Of a stretch of DNA of 64,000 bases, positions 36,876 through 45,099 are shown in pieces. Every line of letters starts with the position of its first letter. Position 1 is the first letter of the stretch. Under the pieces are notes generated by a model, which saw only the letters and a program-made list of their open reading frames with translations, ran no database searches and was not told where the DNA came from. The position numbers were made by a program, and so were the translations under genes. The stretch spans positions 164,768-228,767 of the forward strand of contig NZ_VNIB01000006.1 of NCBI RefSeq assembly GCF_008124615.1, in the 5' to 3' direction. Origin of the DNA: Geothermobacter ehrlichii (lineage in GTDB: Bacteria > Desulfobacterota > Desulfuromonadia > Desulfuromonadales > Geothermobacteraceae).

Positions 36876-37439
36876 TCACATCTCCAGCGGATCGTCCGAG
36901 ATCCCTTCCACCAACAGGATGAACAGCGCCTTCGGCCCGTGCACGCCGATGGTCAGCACCCGCTCGATATCGGCGGTGCGGGAGGGTCCGGTCACGTAGG
37001 CCAGGTAGTGCCGCGGCAGCTTTTCGCAGAAGCGGCGCAACACTCCGGTCGCCGCCGCCATATCGGGCAGGATCTTGCGCGGATCGAGAATGACGGCGTG
37101 CCGCTCCGGCAGCATGCTGGCCAGGCGGATCGGCTCCGGCGTGCTTTCCAGCACCAGGGTTCCGGTATCGGCGATGGCGAAGTTGGCGCCGGTGATGCCA
37201 AGGTCGACCTCGGCGGCGCGGCGGCGAAAATCGCTGTCGACGAGGTCGATTCCCTGCCGCCGCAGTCCCGCTGTCAGTTGCAGCTTTTCGCCGCCGGCAA
37301 AGGCTGGCAGCAGCACCGGCCCCTGGGCCAGGCCGGCCAGCAGGCCGGGCAGTTCTTCACGCCCGACCTCTCGCCGCACCTCGGCCCCGGCCTGAGCCGC
37401 CGCCTCGCAGAAACGATCGATCAGCCGTTTTTCGTCCAT
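36876..37439 (-). CDS. lutC: LutC-like LUD-domain protein
   Basis: This protein has the LUD fold with the conserved DLGITGANFAIADTGTLVLES and GPSRTADIE. It is the third part of the LutABC L-lactate oxidation complex. The start MDEKRL at 37439 (187 aa) is chosen because GAGGTGG precedes it and a promoter -10 box covers the alternative ATG at 37475. The fused LutBA gene follows after 40 bp. Confidence 0.8.
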   Translation of the reverse strand: MDEKRLIDRFCEAAAQAGAEVRREVGREELPGLLAGLAQGPVLLPAFAGGEKLQLTAGLRRQGIDLVDSDFRRRAAEVDLGITGANFAIADTGTLVLESTPEPIRLASMLPERHAVILDPRKILPDMAAATGVLRRFCEKLPRHYLAYVTGPSRTADIERVLTIGVHGPKALFILLVEGISDDPLEM

Positions 37440-37473
37440 CTCCACCTCGCTGGTCAGACCAATTAGTGGTTTC

Positions 37474-37502
37474 ATGCTAGCGGGACCCTTTCGGGTCGTC
37501 AA
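37474..37502 (-). promoter_or_regulatory. Sigma-70 promoter for lutC-lutBA
   Basis: On the minus strand: TTGACG (37497-37502), 17 bp, TAGCAT (37474-37479). The predicted start, about 37467, leaves a 28-nt leader to ATG 37439. The spacer contains the dyad GACCCGAAAGGGTC, a possible operator. Confidence 0.5.
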
Positions 37503-37557
37503 GAGGATTTTCTAACGCTGTTTTCCGTCCGGCGAATCGGCCGGACACCAGGTATTT

Positions 37558-37573
37558 GATTCATGATTGAATC
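37558..37573. promoter_or_regulatory. Candidate activator site upstream of the thiolase promoter
   Basis: GATTCATGATTGAATC is a perfect dyad (GATTCA, 4-bp centre, TGAATC). A second related half-pair, ATTGAA/TTCAAT, spans 37566-37595. It lies about 180 bp before the predicted sigma-54 start, the usual distance for an enhancer site. The regulator gene at 40493 is the natural candidate to bind it. Confidence 0.45.
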
Positions 37574-37725
37574 TGTGTCTCATTTCTGGTTCAATATTGT
37601 AAAACCCTTTTTTGACGTCAAGGTAACCACACGCTCGGGATATCTGCGATTCGTTTTTGCATCAAACAAAGAGGTCGTCGAAACGCCCGCTTTCTCAACC
37701 CCCTGTTTTTCAAGGAGATTTTCAA

Positions 37726-37742
37726 CTGGAACAGGGTTTGCT
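37726..37742 (+). promoter_or_regulatory. Sigma-54 promoter for the thiolase/CoA-transferase operon
   Basis: CTGGAACAGGGTTTGCT has GG at 37728-37729 and GC at 37740-37741, exactly 10 bases apart, against TGGCACG-N4-TTGCW. Transcription would start near 37753, about 84 bp before the thiolase ATG. A sigma-54 activator is encoded downstream. Confidence 0.65.
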
Positions 37743-37836
37743 CCTGTTACGTCCCCGGATTCCCGATCGAGGTGCCCCGGAGCGCAGCAAAAGCACTCCC
37801 GAAAGCAACTTCACTCATCACAATGGAGGTCTGACC

Positions 37837-39012
37837 ATGCAGGACGTTTACGTTATCGACGCGCGACGCACTCCCTTCGGTTCTTTCGGCGGCAGCCTGG
37901 CCGGCGTACCGGCTCCCCAGCTGGCAGCGACGGTGCTGGCCGACCTGCTGCAGCGTACCGGACTTCCCGCCGATCAGGTCGAGGAAGTGATCCTCGGCCA
38001 GGTCCTGCAGGGGGGCAACGGCCAGGCACCTGCGCGGCAGGCGATGCGCGCCGCCGGCATTCCCGACTCGGCCCACGCCATGACCATCAACAAGGTCTGC
38101 GGAAGCGGCCTCAAGGCCATCATGCTGGGGGCCGACGCCATCCGCCTGGGCCAGGCCGACGTCGCCCTGGCCGGCGGCATGGAGAGCATGTCCCTGGCCC
38201 CCTTCGTCCTGCCGACCGCCCGCTTCGGCCAGCGCATGGGACACGCCACCGCTCTCGACCTGATGCTGCACGACGGCCTGCTCGATCCCTACAGCGGCAA
38301 GCACATGGGCGAAATCACCGAGAAGTGGATCGTCGACAACCAGATCACCCGTGAACAGCAGGACCGCTTCGCCGCACGATCCTACCAGCTGGCACAAAAA
38401 GCGGTCAACGAGGGACGCTTCAAGGCCGAGATCGCTCCGGTCACCATCAAGGGCCGCAAGGGGGAGACGGTGGTCGACACCGACGAGGAACCCTTCCGCG
38501 GCAAGGTCGACAAACTGCCCGGCCTGCGTCCGGTCTTCGCCAAGGACGGCAGCATCACCGCCGGCAACGCCTCGACCATCAACGACGGCGCCGCCGCCCT
38601 GCTGCTCGCCTCGGAAGAGGCGGTCAAGCGCCACGGCCTGAAACCCATGGCCCGGCTGGTCGCCCAGGCGACCCACAGCATGCATCCGGAACTGTTCGGC
38701 AGTGCACCGGTCGGCGCCATCAAGCGCTGTGCCGAACTGGCGGGCATCGGGATCGACCAGATCGACCTGTTCGAAATCAACGAGGCCTTCGCCGCCGTCA
38801 CCCTGGTGGCGATCAAGGACCTCGAACTCGACGAGGACAAGGTCAACGTCAACGGTGGCGCCTGTGCCGTCGGCCATCCCATCGGCGCCAGCGGTGCCCG
38901 CCTGGCGGCCACGGTCATCCACGAACTGCACGTCCGGCAGGCGCGTTTTGGTCTGGCCACCCTCTGCATCGGCGGTGGCGAGGCCGTCGCCTGCATCTTC
39001 GAGCGCTGCTGA
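37837..39012 (+). CDS. Acetyl-CoA C-acetyltransferase (thiolase)
   Basis: Interconverts acetoacetyl-CoA and two acetyl-CoA. In the 391-residue protein the catalytic residues are C88 (NKVCGSG), H347 (GHPIGASG) and C377 (LCIGGG). ATG 37837 follows GGAGGT. It is paired with a 3-oxoacid CoA-transferase, so the unit can take acetoacetate to acetyl-CoA, like ato operons. The gene lies 84 bp after the predicted sigma-54 start. Confidence 0.95.
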   Translation: MQDVYVIDARRTPFGSFGGSLAGVPAPQLAATVLADLLQRTGLPADQVEEVILGQVLQGGNGQAPARQAMRAAGIPDSAHAMTINKVCGSGLKAIMLGADAIRLGQADVALAGGMESMSLAPFVLPTARFGQRMGHATALDLMLHDGLLDPYSGKHMGEITEKWIVDNQITREQQDRFAARSYQLAQKAVNEGRFKAEIAPVTIKGRKGETVVDTDEEPFRGKVDKLPGLRPVFAKDGSITAGNASTINDGAAALLLASEEAVKRHGLKPMARLVAQATHSMHPELFGSAPVGAIKRCAELAGIGIDQIDLFEINEAFAAVTLVAIKDLELDEDKVNVNGGACAVGHPIGASGARLAATVIHELHVRQARFGLATLCIGGGEAVACIFERC

Positions 39013-39065
39013 GACGAAACCCGAGTCAACAGGCAACCATTCGCGAACCAGGGAGAATCCGACCG

Positions 39066-40418
39066 ATGAAAACCGTCTACACCGATGCGGCCGCCGCTCT
39101 CGAGGGGCTGCTGCACGACGGCATGACCATCGCCGCCGGCGGCTTCGGCCTCTGCGGCATTCCCGAGAATCTCATCGCCGCCCTGCGCGACAGCGGGGTC
39201 AAACAGCTGACCGTCATCAGCAACAATGCCGGAGTCGACGATTTCGGCCTCGGCCTGCTGCTGCAGACCCGGCAGATCAAAAAGATGATCTCCTCCTACG
39301 TCGGCGAGAACGCCATTTTCGAGAAACAGTTTCTCGACGGTGAGCTGGAGCTCGAACTGACCCCGCAGGGAACACTGGCGGAAAAGCTGCGCGCCGGCGG
39401 TGCCGGCATTCCCGCCTTCTTCACCCGCACCGGCTACGGCACCAGCCTGACCGAAGGCAAGCCGGTGCAGAGCTTCGGCGGCAGGGAATACGTGCTGGAA
39501 GAATCCCTGACCGCCGATCTGGCCATCGTCAAGGCCTGGAAGGCCGACAAGGCGGGGAACCTGATCTTCCGCAAGACCGCGCAGAACTTCAACGCCGCCT
39601 GCGCCAAGGCGGGCCGGGTGACGGTGGCCGAGGTCGAGGAAGTGGTCGAAATCGGCGAACTCGATCCCGACCAGATCCACCTGCCCGGCATCTACGTCGA
39701 TCGCATCCTGCTCGGCGCCTCGTTCGAAAAGCCGATCGAACAGCGCACCGTCCGCTCTGCCGAAAGTGCCGTCTCCGGCCTCAAGCCGCAGCGCGAGTGG
39801 ATGGCCAAACGGGTGGCCCGGGAGCTGACCGACGGCGCCTATGTCAACCTCGGCATCGGCATGCCGACCCTGGTCGCAAACTTCATCCCCGACGGGGTGA
39901 ACATCGTCCTGCAGTCGGAAAACGGCCTGCTCGGCATCGGCCCCTTCCCCAGCGAGGACCAGGTCGATCCCGACCTGATCAACGCCGGCAAGCAGACCAT
40001 CACCACCATCCCCGGCGCCGCCTTCTTCGATTCGTCCGAATCGTTCGCCATGATCCGCGGCGGCAAGATCGACCTGTCGGTGCTCGGCGGAATGCAGGTG
40101 AGCCGCTTCGGCGACCTGGCCAACTGGATGATTCCCGGCAAGATGGTCAAGGGCCCCGGCGGCGCCATGGACCTGGTTTCGGGCGTCAAGAAGGTGGTGG
40201 TGATGATGGAACACTGCGCCAAGGACGGCAGCCCGAAAATTCTCGACGAGTGCACCCTGCCGATCACCGGCAAGAACGTGGTCGACCTGCTGGTGACCGA
40301 CAAGGGGGTTTTCGAGGTCGACGCCGAAAAGGGCCTGACCCTGATCGAAATCTCGCCCTTCAGTTCACTGGAGGAACTGAAGGAATGCACCGGATGTGAG
40401 TTTGCAGTGAAACTTTAA
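39066..40418 (+). CDS. 3-oxoacid CoA-transferase, alpha and beta subunits fused
   Basis: Transfers CoA from a donor such as succinyl-CoA or acetyl-CoA to acetoacetate or a related acid. Residues 1 to about 225 match the A subunit ([13 protein letters not shown]) and 240-450 the B subunit ([15 protein letters not shown]). The catalytic glutamate is about E285 in SENGLLG. In bacteria the two are commonly separate (ScoA/ScoB, AtoD/AtoA); here one chain covers both, as in the mitochondrial SCOT enzyme. AGGGAG precedes the ATG by about 10 nt. Confidence 0.93.
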   Translation: MKTVYTDAAAALEGLLHDGMTIAAGGFGLCGIPENLIAALRDSGVKQLTVISNNAGVDDFGLGLLLQTRQIKKMISSYVGENAIFEKQFLDGELELELTPQGTLAEKLRAGGAGIPAFFTRTGYGTSLTEGKPVQSFGGREYVLEESLTADLAIVKAWKADKAGNLIFRKTAQNFNAACAKAGRVTVAEVEEVVEIGELDPDQIHLPGIYVDRILLGASFEKPIEQRTVRSAESAVSGLKPQREWMAKRVARELTDGAYVNLGIGMPTLVANFIPDGVNIVLQSENGLLGIGPFPSEDQVDPDLINAGKQTITTIPGAAFFDSSESFAMIRGGKIDLSVLGGMQVSRFGDLANWMIPGKMVKGPGGAMDLVSGVKKVVVMMEHCAKDGSPKILDECTLPITGKNVVDLLVTDKGVFEVDAEKGLTLIEISPFSSLEELKECTGCEFAVKL

Positions 40419-40428
40419 ACTGAAGCAT

Positions 40429-40480
40429 TCAGGAGTCGGGAGCCAGGAGTCAGCAGACTCCCCCGGCTCCCGACTCCTGA
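40429..40480. repeat. Large inverted repeat between the CoA-transferase and its regulator
   Basis: TCAGGAGTCGGGAGCC (40429-40444) is perfectly complementary to GGCTCCCGACTCCTGA (40465-40480), and the loop contains a second 6-bp hairpin (GGAGTC...GACTCC). It may act as a partial terminator between the operon and the activator gene. The GGAGTC-type units also occur at 53600 and loosely at 31285, so it may belong to a dispersed repeat. Confidence 0.6.
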
Positions 40481-40492
40481 CTCCCGACGACC

Positions 40493-41842
40493 ATGACCGA
40501 CCGCTCCGACAGCCTGCCGCCGCTCGACCGGGAACTGCTCGAGTTGACCTTCGACCACGTCGCCAACGGCATCTACCTGGTGGACGGCCGGGGCGTCACC
40601 ATCCGGGTCAACCGGGCCTTCGAGGAGATGAGCGGCTTTTCCAACGCCGAGCTGGTCGGTCGCAACCTGTACGACATGGTGGGGCCGGGAAAGGAGTTTT
40701 CCGGCAGTGCCTCGCTGCTGGCGCTGGAAAAGAGGCGCCCGGTGACAGCGACCTATTCGACCAGTACCAACCGCAAGCTGCTGGTCAAGGGCGTTCCCGT
40801 CTTCGACGACGCCGGCCGGATCCGCTACGTCATCAACACCATCTGGGATCTGACCGTCGTCTCCTACACCCGCCGGGTCGACGCCGACACCGCCCGCGCC
40901 AGCCTGCAGGACGAGAACGATCTGGTCACCTGCAGCCCGGCCATGCGACAGGTGCTCGACGTCGCCCTGCGCGTGGCGCCGAGCGATTCGACCCTGCTGC
41001 TGTCCGGCGAATCGGGAGTCGGCAAGAGCCTGCTGGCGCGCCTGATCCACCGCGCCAGCGAGCGGCGCGACAAGCCCTTCGTCCACCTCAACTGCGGCGC
41101 CATTCCCGAAACCCTGATCGAATCCGAACTCTTCGGCTACGAGCCCGGCTCCTTCACCGGCGCCGACCGCCGCGGCCGGCCGGGCCTGATCGCCGAGGCC
41201 GAGGGCGGCACGCTCTTTCTCGACGAAATTTCCGAACTGCCCCTGCACACTCAGTCGAAACTGCTCGGCGTGCTGCAGGAACGCACCTACTTCCGCATCG
41301 GCGGCCGCAGTCCACAAAAGGCCGACATCCGGATCATCGCCGCCAGCAACCGGCCCCTTGACCGGCTGGTGCGGGAGGGGCGCTTTCGCGAGGACCTCTT
41401 CTACCGCATCAACGTCGTCCCCCTCACCCTGCCGCCGCTGCGCCAGCGCCGGGAGGACATCCCGCTGCTGGCCCAGGCCTTCATCGACCGCTTCAACCGC
41501 AAGTACGGCACCTACCGGCAATTCTCCCCCGAGCTGATGGCCCGCCTCGAAGAGCAGGACTGGCCGGGCAACATCCGCGAGCTGGAAAACCTGGTCGAAC
41601 GCCTCATCGTCACCAGCCAGGAGAACGTCGTCACCCCGGAGCAGGCCGGACTTCCCCAGAAAAGGGACATCCGTCGCGGCAACCTGAAAGAGCAGCTGGC
41701 GGCCGTGGAAGCGGACATCCTCACCGAAGCCTGGCGGCAGCACCGCACCACGCGCAAGATCGCCCGTGCCCTCGGCGTCAGCCAGGCCACCATCGCCCGC
41801 AAACTGCAGCGCTACGGCATCGGCCTGCCGCCGACAGAGTAA
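40493..41842 (+). CDS. Sigma-54-dependent PAS-AAA-Fis transcription activator
   Basis: A 449-residue enhancer-binding protein: PAS sensor (about 16-125), AAA+ domain with Walker A GESGVGKS (about 172-179), the sigma-54-contact loop GSFTGA instead of GAFTGA (about 218-223), DEISELPL for Walker B, and a Fis-type HTH at the C-terminus (KIARALGVSQATIARKL). There is no receiver domain, so a small molecule bound by the PAS domain is a better guess than phosphorylation. It follows the thiolase/CoA-transferase operon, whose promoter is of the -24/-12 type, and probably controls it. The liu promoter at 57552 is another possible target. Confidence 0.9.
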   Translation: MTDRSDSLPPLDRELLELTFDHVANGIYLVDGRGVTIRVNRAFEEMSGFSNAELVGRNLYDMVGPGKEFSGSASLLALEKRRPVTATYSTSTNRKLLVKGVPVFDDAGRIRYVINTIWDLTVVSYTRRVDADTARASLQDENDLVTCSPAMRQVLDVALRVAPSDSTLLLSGESGVGKSLLARLIHRASERRDKPFVHLNCGAIPETLIESELFGYEPGSFTGADRRGRPGLIAEAEGGTLFLDEISELPLHTQSKLLGVLQERTYFRIGGRSPQKADIRIIAASNRPLDRLVREGRFREDLFYRINVVPLTLPPLRQRREDIPLLAQAFIDRFNRKYGTYRQFSPELMARLEEQDWPGNIRELENLVERLIVTSQENVVTPEQAGLPQKRDIRRGNLKEQLAAVEADILTEAWRQHRTTRKIARALGVSQATIARKLQRYGIGLPPTE

Positions 41843-41976
41843 AGCGCCTGCCGACGAAACTCCGGCATGCGACGCCGCTTTTTCCTTGACCGTCCCGCCG
41901 CTAAACGTCTAGCTTTTTCTGGCCTGACCTTTTGTCAAACAGGCCATCCCGTCCCCAATCCGGCAGGAGGTCCGTC

Positions 41977-43362
41977 ATGATTTCCCAGACCGCCGTCACC
42001 GCCCTGAGCGAAAAACTGGGCAGGAAGAATGTCCTGAGCGAAAAGGAAGACCTGCTGACTCTCGGCTACGACGCCACCCCCGGACTTTCGGCCCTCCCCG
42101 ATATCGCCGTCTACCCGACCCGGCTCGAGGAGCTTCTGTTCGCCCTGCAGGTGGCCCGCGACGAGGGCCTGGCCGTCGTCCCCCGCGGCAGCGGCACCGG
42201 CCTCTCCGGCGGCAGCGTGCCGCACAAAGGCGGCATGGTGCTCTGTCTCGGCCGCATGAACCGGATTCTGGAAATCGACGAGGCCAACCTGACCGCCACC
42301 GTCGAACCGGGCGTGATCACCCTCGACCTGTTCGACGCGGTGATGGCCAAGGGGCTCTTCTACCCGCCCGACCCCGGCTCGCAGAAGGTTTCCACCCTCG
42401 GCGGCAACGTGATGGAGAATGCCGGCGGGCTGCGCGGCCTGAAATACGGCGTTACCCGCGACTATGTCATGGCCCTGCAGTGCGTGCTGCCTGACGGCAG
42501 CGTGATCGACACCGGCGGCAAGAACGTCAAGGATGTCGCCGGCTACGCTTTTAAGGACCTGCTGGTCGGCTCCGAAGGCACTCTCGGCGTCATCAGCCAA
42601 ATCACCGTCCGCCTGATTCCGCCGCCGCGCAGCAAGAAGACCCTGCTCGCCTACTTCGACACCATGCCGAAAGCCGGCGAGGCGGTGACGCGGATCATCG
42701 CCGCCCGCATCATCCCCTCGACCCTCGAAATCATGGACCGCACCACCATGATCTGCGTCGAGGAACATGCCGGCATCGGCCTGCCGCTCGAGATGGCCGC
42801 CCTGCTGCTGATCGAGGTCGACGGCCATCCGGCGGCGGTCGAGGAAGAGGCGACGGCAGTCCGCACGGTGCTGCAGCAGGCCGGCGCCGCGGAGATCAAG
42901 CTGGCCGCCGATGCCGACGAAGCGGCCTCGCTGGCCGCCGCCCGGCGCACCGCCCTGTCGGCGCTGGCGCGCAAGTCGCCGACCACCATCCTCGAGGACG
43001 CTACCGTCCCCCGCTCGAAGCTGGCCGACACCTTCGCCGAAATCGAGCGGCTGGCCGAAAAATACCGCCTTGTGGTCGGCACCTTCGGTCATGCCGGCGA
43101 CGGCAACCTGCATCCGACCGTGCTCTGCGACGAACGCGACCGCGGGGAGATGGAGCGGACCCACGCTTTCTACGAGGAGCTCTACGAGAAGGTTCTCGCC
43201 TGGGGCGGTACCGTCTCCGGCGAGCATGGCATCGGCCTCGCCAAGAAGGCGTTCCTCGCCCGGCAGATCGGCCCGGCCGGCATCGCCGTGATGCGGCGGA
43301 TCAAGAACAGCTTCGATCCGCGGGGGATGCTCAATCCGGGGAAGATTATTATGGAGGAGTAG
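41977..43362 (+). CDS. FAD-linked 2-hydroxyacid oxidase subunit (GlcD-like)
   Basis: A 461-residue vanillyl-alcohol-oxidase-type flavoprotein. PRGSGTGLSGGS and GGNVMENAGGLRGLKYG bind FAD; GTFGHAGDGNLHP and the terminal GEHGIGLAK complete the family signature. Substrates of the family are D-lactate and glycolate. ATG 41977 follows GGAGG, shortening an upstream in-frame GTG/ATG extension. It pairs with the iron-sulfur subunit at 43479. Together with LutABC at 34.7-37.4 kb the cell could oxidise both lactate isomers. Confidence 0.9.
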   Translation: MISQTAVTALSEKLGRKNVLSEKEDLLTLGYDATPGLSALPDIAVYPTRLEELLFALQVARDEGLAVVPRGSGTGLSGGSVPHKGGMVLCLGRMNRILEIDEANLTATVEPGVITLDLFDAVMAKGLFYPPDPGSQKVSTLGGNVMENAGGLRGLKYGVTRDYVMALQCVLPDGSVIDTGGKNVKDVAGYAFKDLLVGSEGTLGVISQITVRLIPPPRSKKTLLAYFDTMPKAGEAVTRIIAARIIPSTLEIMDRTTMICVEEHAGIGLPLEMAALLLIEVDGHPAAVEEEATAVRTVLQQAGAAEIKLAADADEAASLAAARRTALSALARKSPTTILEDATVPRSKLADTFAEIERLAEKYRLVVGTFGHAGDGNLHPTVLCDERDRGEMERTHAFYEELYEKVLAWGGTVSGEHGIGLAKKAFLARQIGPAGIAVMRRIKNSFDPRGMLNPGKIIMEE

Positions 43363-43369
43363 GCGTTCA

Positions 43370-43458
43370 ACCTCGCGCAGAGACGCAGAGTCGCAAAGAA
43401 AAGTCTGAAAACCGCGATAAAACCATCTCTGCGGCTTTGCATCTCTGCGCGAGTCAAA
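43370..43458. repeat. Intergenic CGCAGAG-type inverted repeat, copy 1
   Basis: CTCGCGCAGAGACGCAGAG near the left and CATCTCTGCGCGAG near the right form complementary arms around an AT-richer centre. The CGCAGAGACGCAGAG unit recurs at 54510 and 56215 in this window. It fills the gap between the GlcD- and GlcF-type genes. Confidence 0.6.
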
Positions 43459-43478
43459 AAGAACAGGCCAACATCACC

Positions 43479-44774
43479 ATGAACAATAAAAAGAGCAACT
43501 TCCCCGCCGATGACGCCCCGAGCTACGAGTCGGTGCTGCAGTGCATGCGCTGCGGCTTCTGCCTGCCGACCTGCCCGACCTTCGCCCTCACCGGCCGGGA
43601 GCGCTCCAGCCCGCGCGGCCGGGTGGCCCTGGCGCGGGCGGTTCACGAGGGCCGGCTCGACTTCACCGAGGCGCTGAAGGACGAAAGCTTCTTCTGCCTC
43701 GACTGCCGCGCCTGCGCCACCGCCTGCCCTTCCGGGGTGAAGGCCGGCGAGGTGATGGAGATCTGCCGCGGCCAGGCGCGTTCCGCTTTTCCCGGCGGTC
43801 ACCTGTCGGCGACGCTGCGCCGCTTCGTCCTCGAGCGGATGCTGCCCGACCCGGCGAGGCTGGAAGGCTCGATGCTGCCGGCCCGCCTCTACCAGCGCCT
43901 CGGCATCCAGTGGCTGGTGCGGCATTCGCATCTTCTCAAGCTCGGCCCCGACTGGCTGGAAAAGGCGGAAGGGATGCTGCCGAAACTCGAAATGCCCCTG
44001 CGCCCCCGGCTGCCGGAACTGACCCCGGCGCGAGGCCGGAAACGCGGCAGGGTGGCCTTCTTTCTCGGCTGCGTCATGTCGCTGCTGTACCCCGAGGTCT
44101 CCCGGCAGACGGTGCGGGTGCTCGCCCACCAGGGCTTCGACGTGATCACCCCCAGGGCGACCCGATGCTGCGGCGCGCCGCACCTGGCCGAGGGCGACCG
44201 GCAGACCGCCCGCCGGCTGGCCCGGCACAATCTCGAGCTCTTTCTGGCCGAAGAGGTCGACGCCATCGTCACCGACTGCGCCGGCTGCGGCGCCATCCTG
44301 AAAGAATACGACGAGCTGCTCGCAGAGACCGTTCCCGCCGGCCGGCGGGAGACGTTCCGGGCCAGGGTTCGCGACATCAGCGAGTTTCTCGCCGAAGCCG
44401 GACTGCGCACCGACGGCCTCGGCGAGGTCCGCGCCAGTGTCACCTACCACGAGCCCTGCCACCTCTGCCACGCCCAGGGGATTTCAAAACAGCCGCGCGA
44501 GCTGCTCCGGGCGATTCCCGGCGTCGAGCTGCGCGAAATGAACGAATCGAGCTGGTGCTGCGGCTCCGCCGCCACCTGGGGGCTGAAGTTCACCGACGCC
44601 AGCCGGCAGATCCTCAAGCGCAAGCTGGACAACGTCCGGGCCACCGGCGCCGACTACCTGGTCACCGCCAACCCTGGCTGCCAGCTGCAGCTCGCCTGGG
44701 GCGTCAAACAGGCCGGCCTGCCGCAGCAGGTGCGGCACCTGATGGAGCTGCTGGGCCGGGCGACGCCGGAGTGA
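43479..44774 (+). CDS. Iron-sulfur electron-transfer subunit (GlcF-like)
   Basis: A 431-residue partner of the GlcD-like flavoprotein. It has two [4Fe-4S] motifs, CMRCGFCLPTCPTF and CLDCRACATACPSG, and two CCG domains (CCGAPHLAEG and CCGSAATWG). It passes electrons from 2-hydroxyacid oxidation to the quinone pool or another carrier. The start at 43479 (MNNKK) avoids the repeat covering the longer reading. The 116-bp gap to the GlcD-like gene is almost wholly the CGCAGAG repeat. Confidence 0.88.
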   Translation: MNNKKSNFPADDAPSYESVLQCMRCGFCLPTCPTFALTGRERSSPRGRVALARAVHEGRLDFTEALKDESFFCLDCRACATACPSGVKAGEVMEICRGQARSAFPGGHLSATLRRFVLERMLPDPARLEGSMLPARLYQRLGIQWLVRHSHLLKLGPDWLEKAEGMLPKLEMPLRPRLPELTPARGRKRGRVAFFLGCVMSLLYPEVSRQTVRVLAHQGFDVITPRATRCCGAPHLAEGDRQTARRLARHNLELFLAEEVDAIVTDCAGCGAILKEYDELLAETVPAGRRETFRARVRDISEFLAEAGLRTDGLGEVRASVTYHEPCHLCHAQGISKQPRELLRAIPGVELREMNESSWCCGSAATWGLKFTDASRQILKRKLDNVRATGADYLVTANPGCQLQLAWGVKQAGLPQQVRHLMELLGRATPE

Positions 44775-45099
44775 GCTCACTCTGCCGTTCGGGCAAAGTC
44801 CGAAAAAGCCGGCTGCCAGCAATGATGAATGATGCACTTCATACAAGCTTCGGCGAGAGCCGGAGCGATCGCCTGCAACCAATCCCTGTCCACCACGAGC
44901 CAGACGGCACACAGAATCGAGCAGCAGTCCCTTGATGACAACGCGTTGCGATAATCCTTGAACCGATTGGAGCGGCGGACAAGAAAGCTGGTTTGTCAAA
45001 GCCCCCGGAGGTGACCCCGGGTGCGCCCTGCCGGGCGCACGCAAAAAAATACGGGGCCCAATCCTGGGCCCCGTCGAAGAATCATCCGTATAATTTTGT
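44775..45099. other. Non-coding gap with terminators between two converging operons
   Basis: The 325-bp stretch contains a hairpin GTGCGCCC (45021-45028) with GGGCGCAC (45033-45040), and the terminator at 45043-45074. On the minus strand a start-less frame covers about 44782-44990 (..RFKDYRNALSSRDCCSIL..) and may be an old coding remnant, but I cannot assign it. Confidence 0.5.
45043..45074 (-). terminator. Terminator of the cytochrome operon
   Basis: ACGGGGCCCA (45051-45060), loop ATCC, TGGGCCCCGT (45065-45074). Read on the minus strand the perfect 10-bp stem is followed by T's (the A-run at 43-49 on the plus strand). It lies 25 bp after the 13-haem cytochrome stop. Confidence 0.9.

Noticed and set aside
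44782..44990. Small minus-strand gene in the gap after the GlcF-like gene
   Set aside because: No start codon before the readable stretch and no family I can recognise; noted only as a possible remnant.
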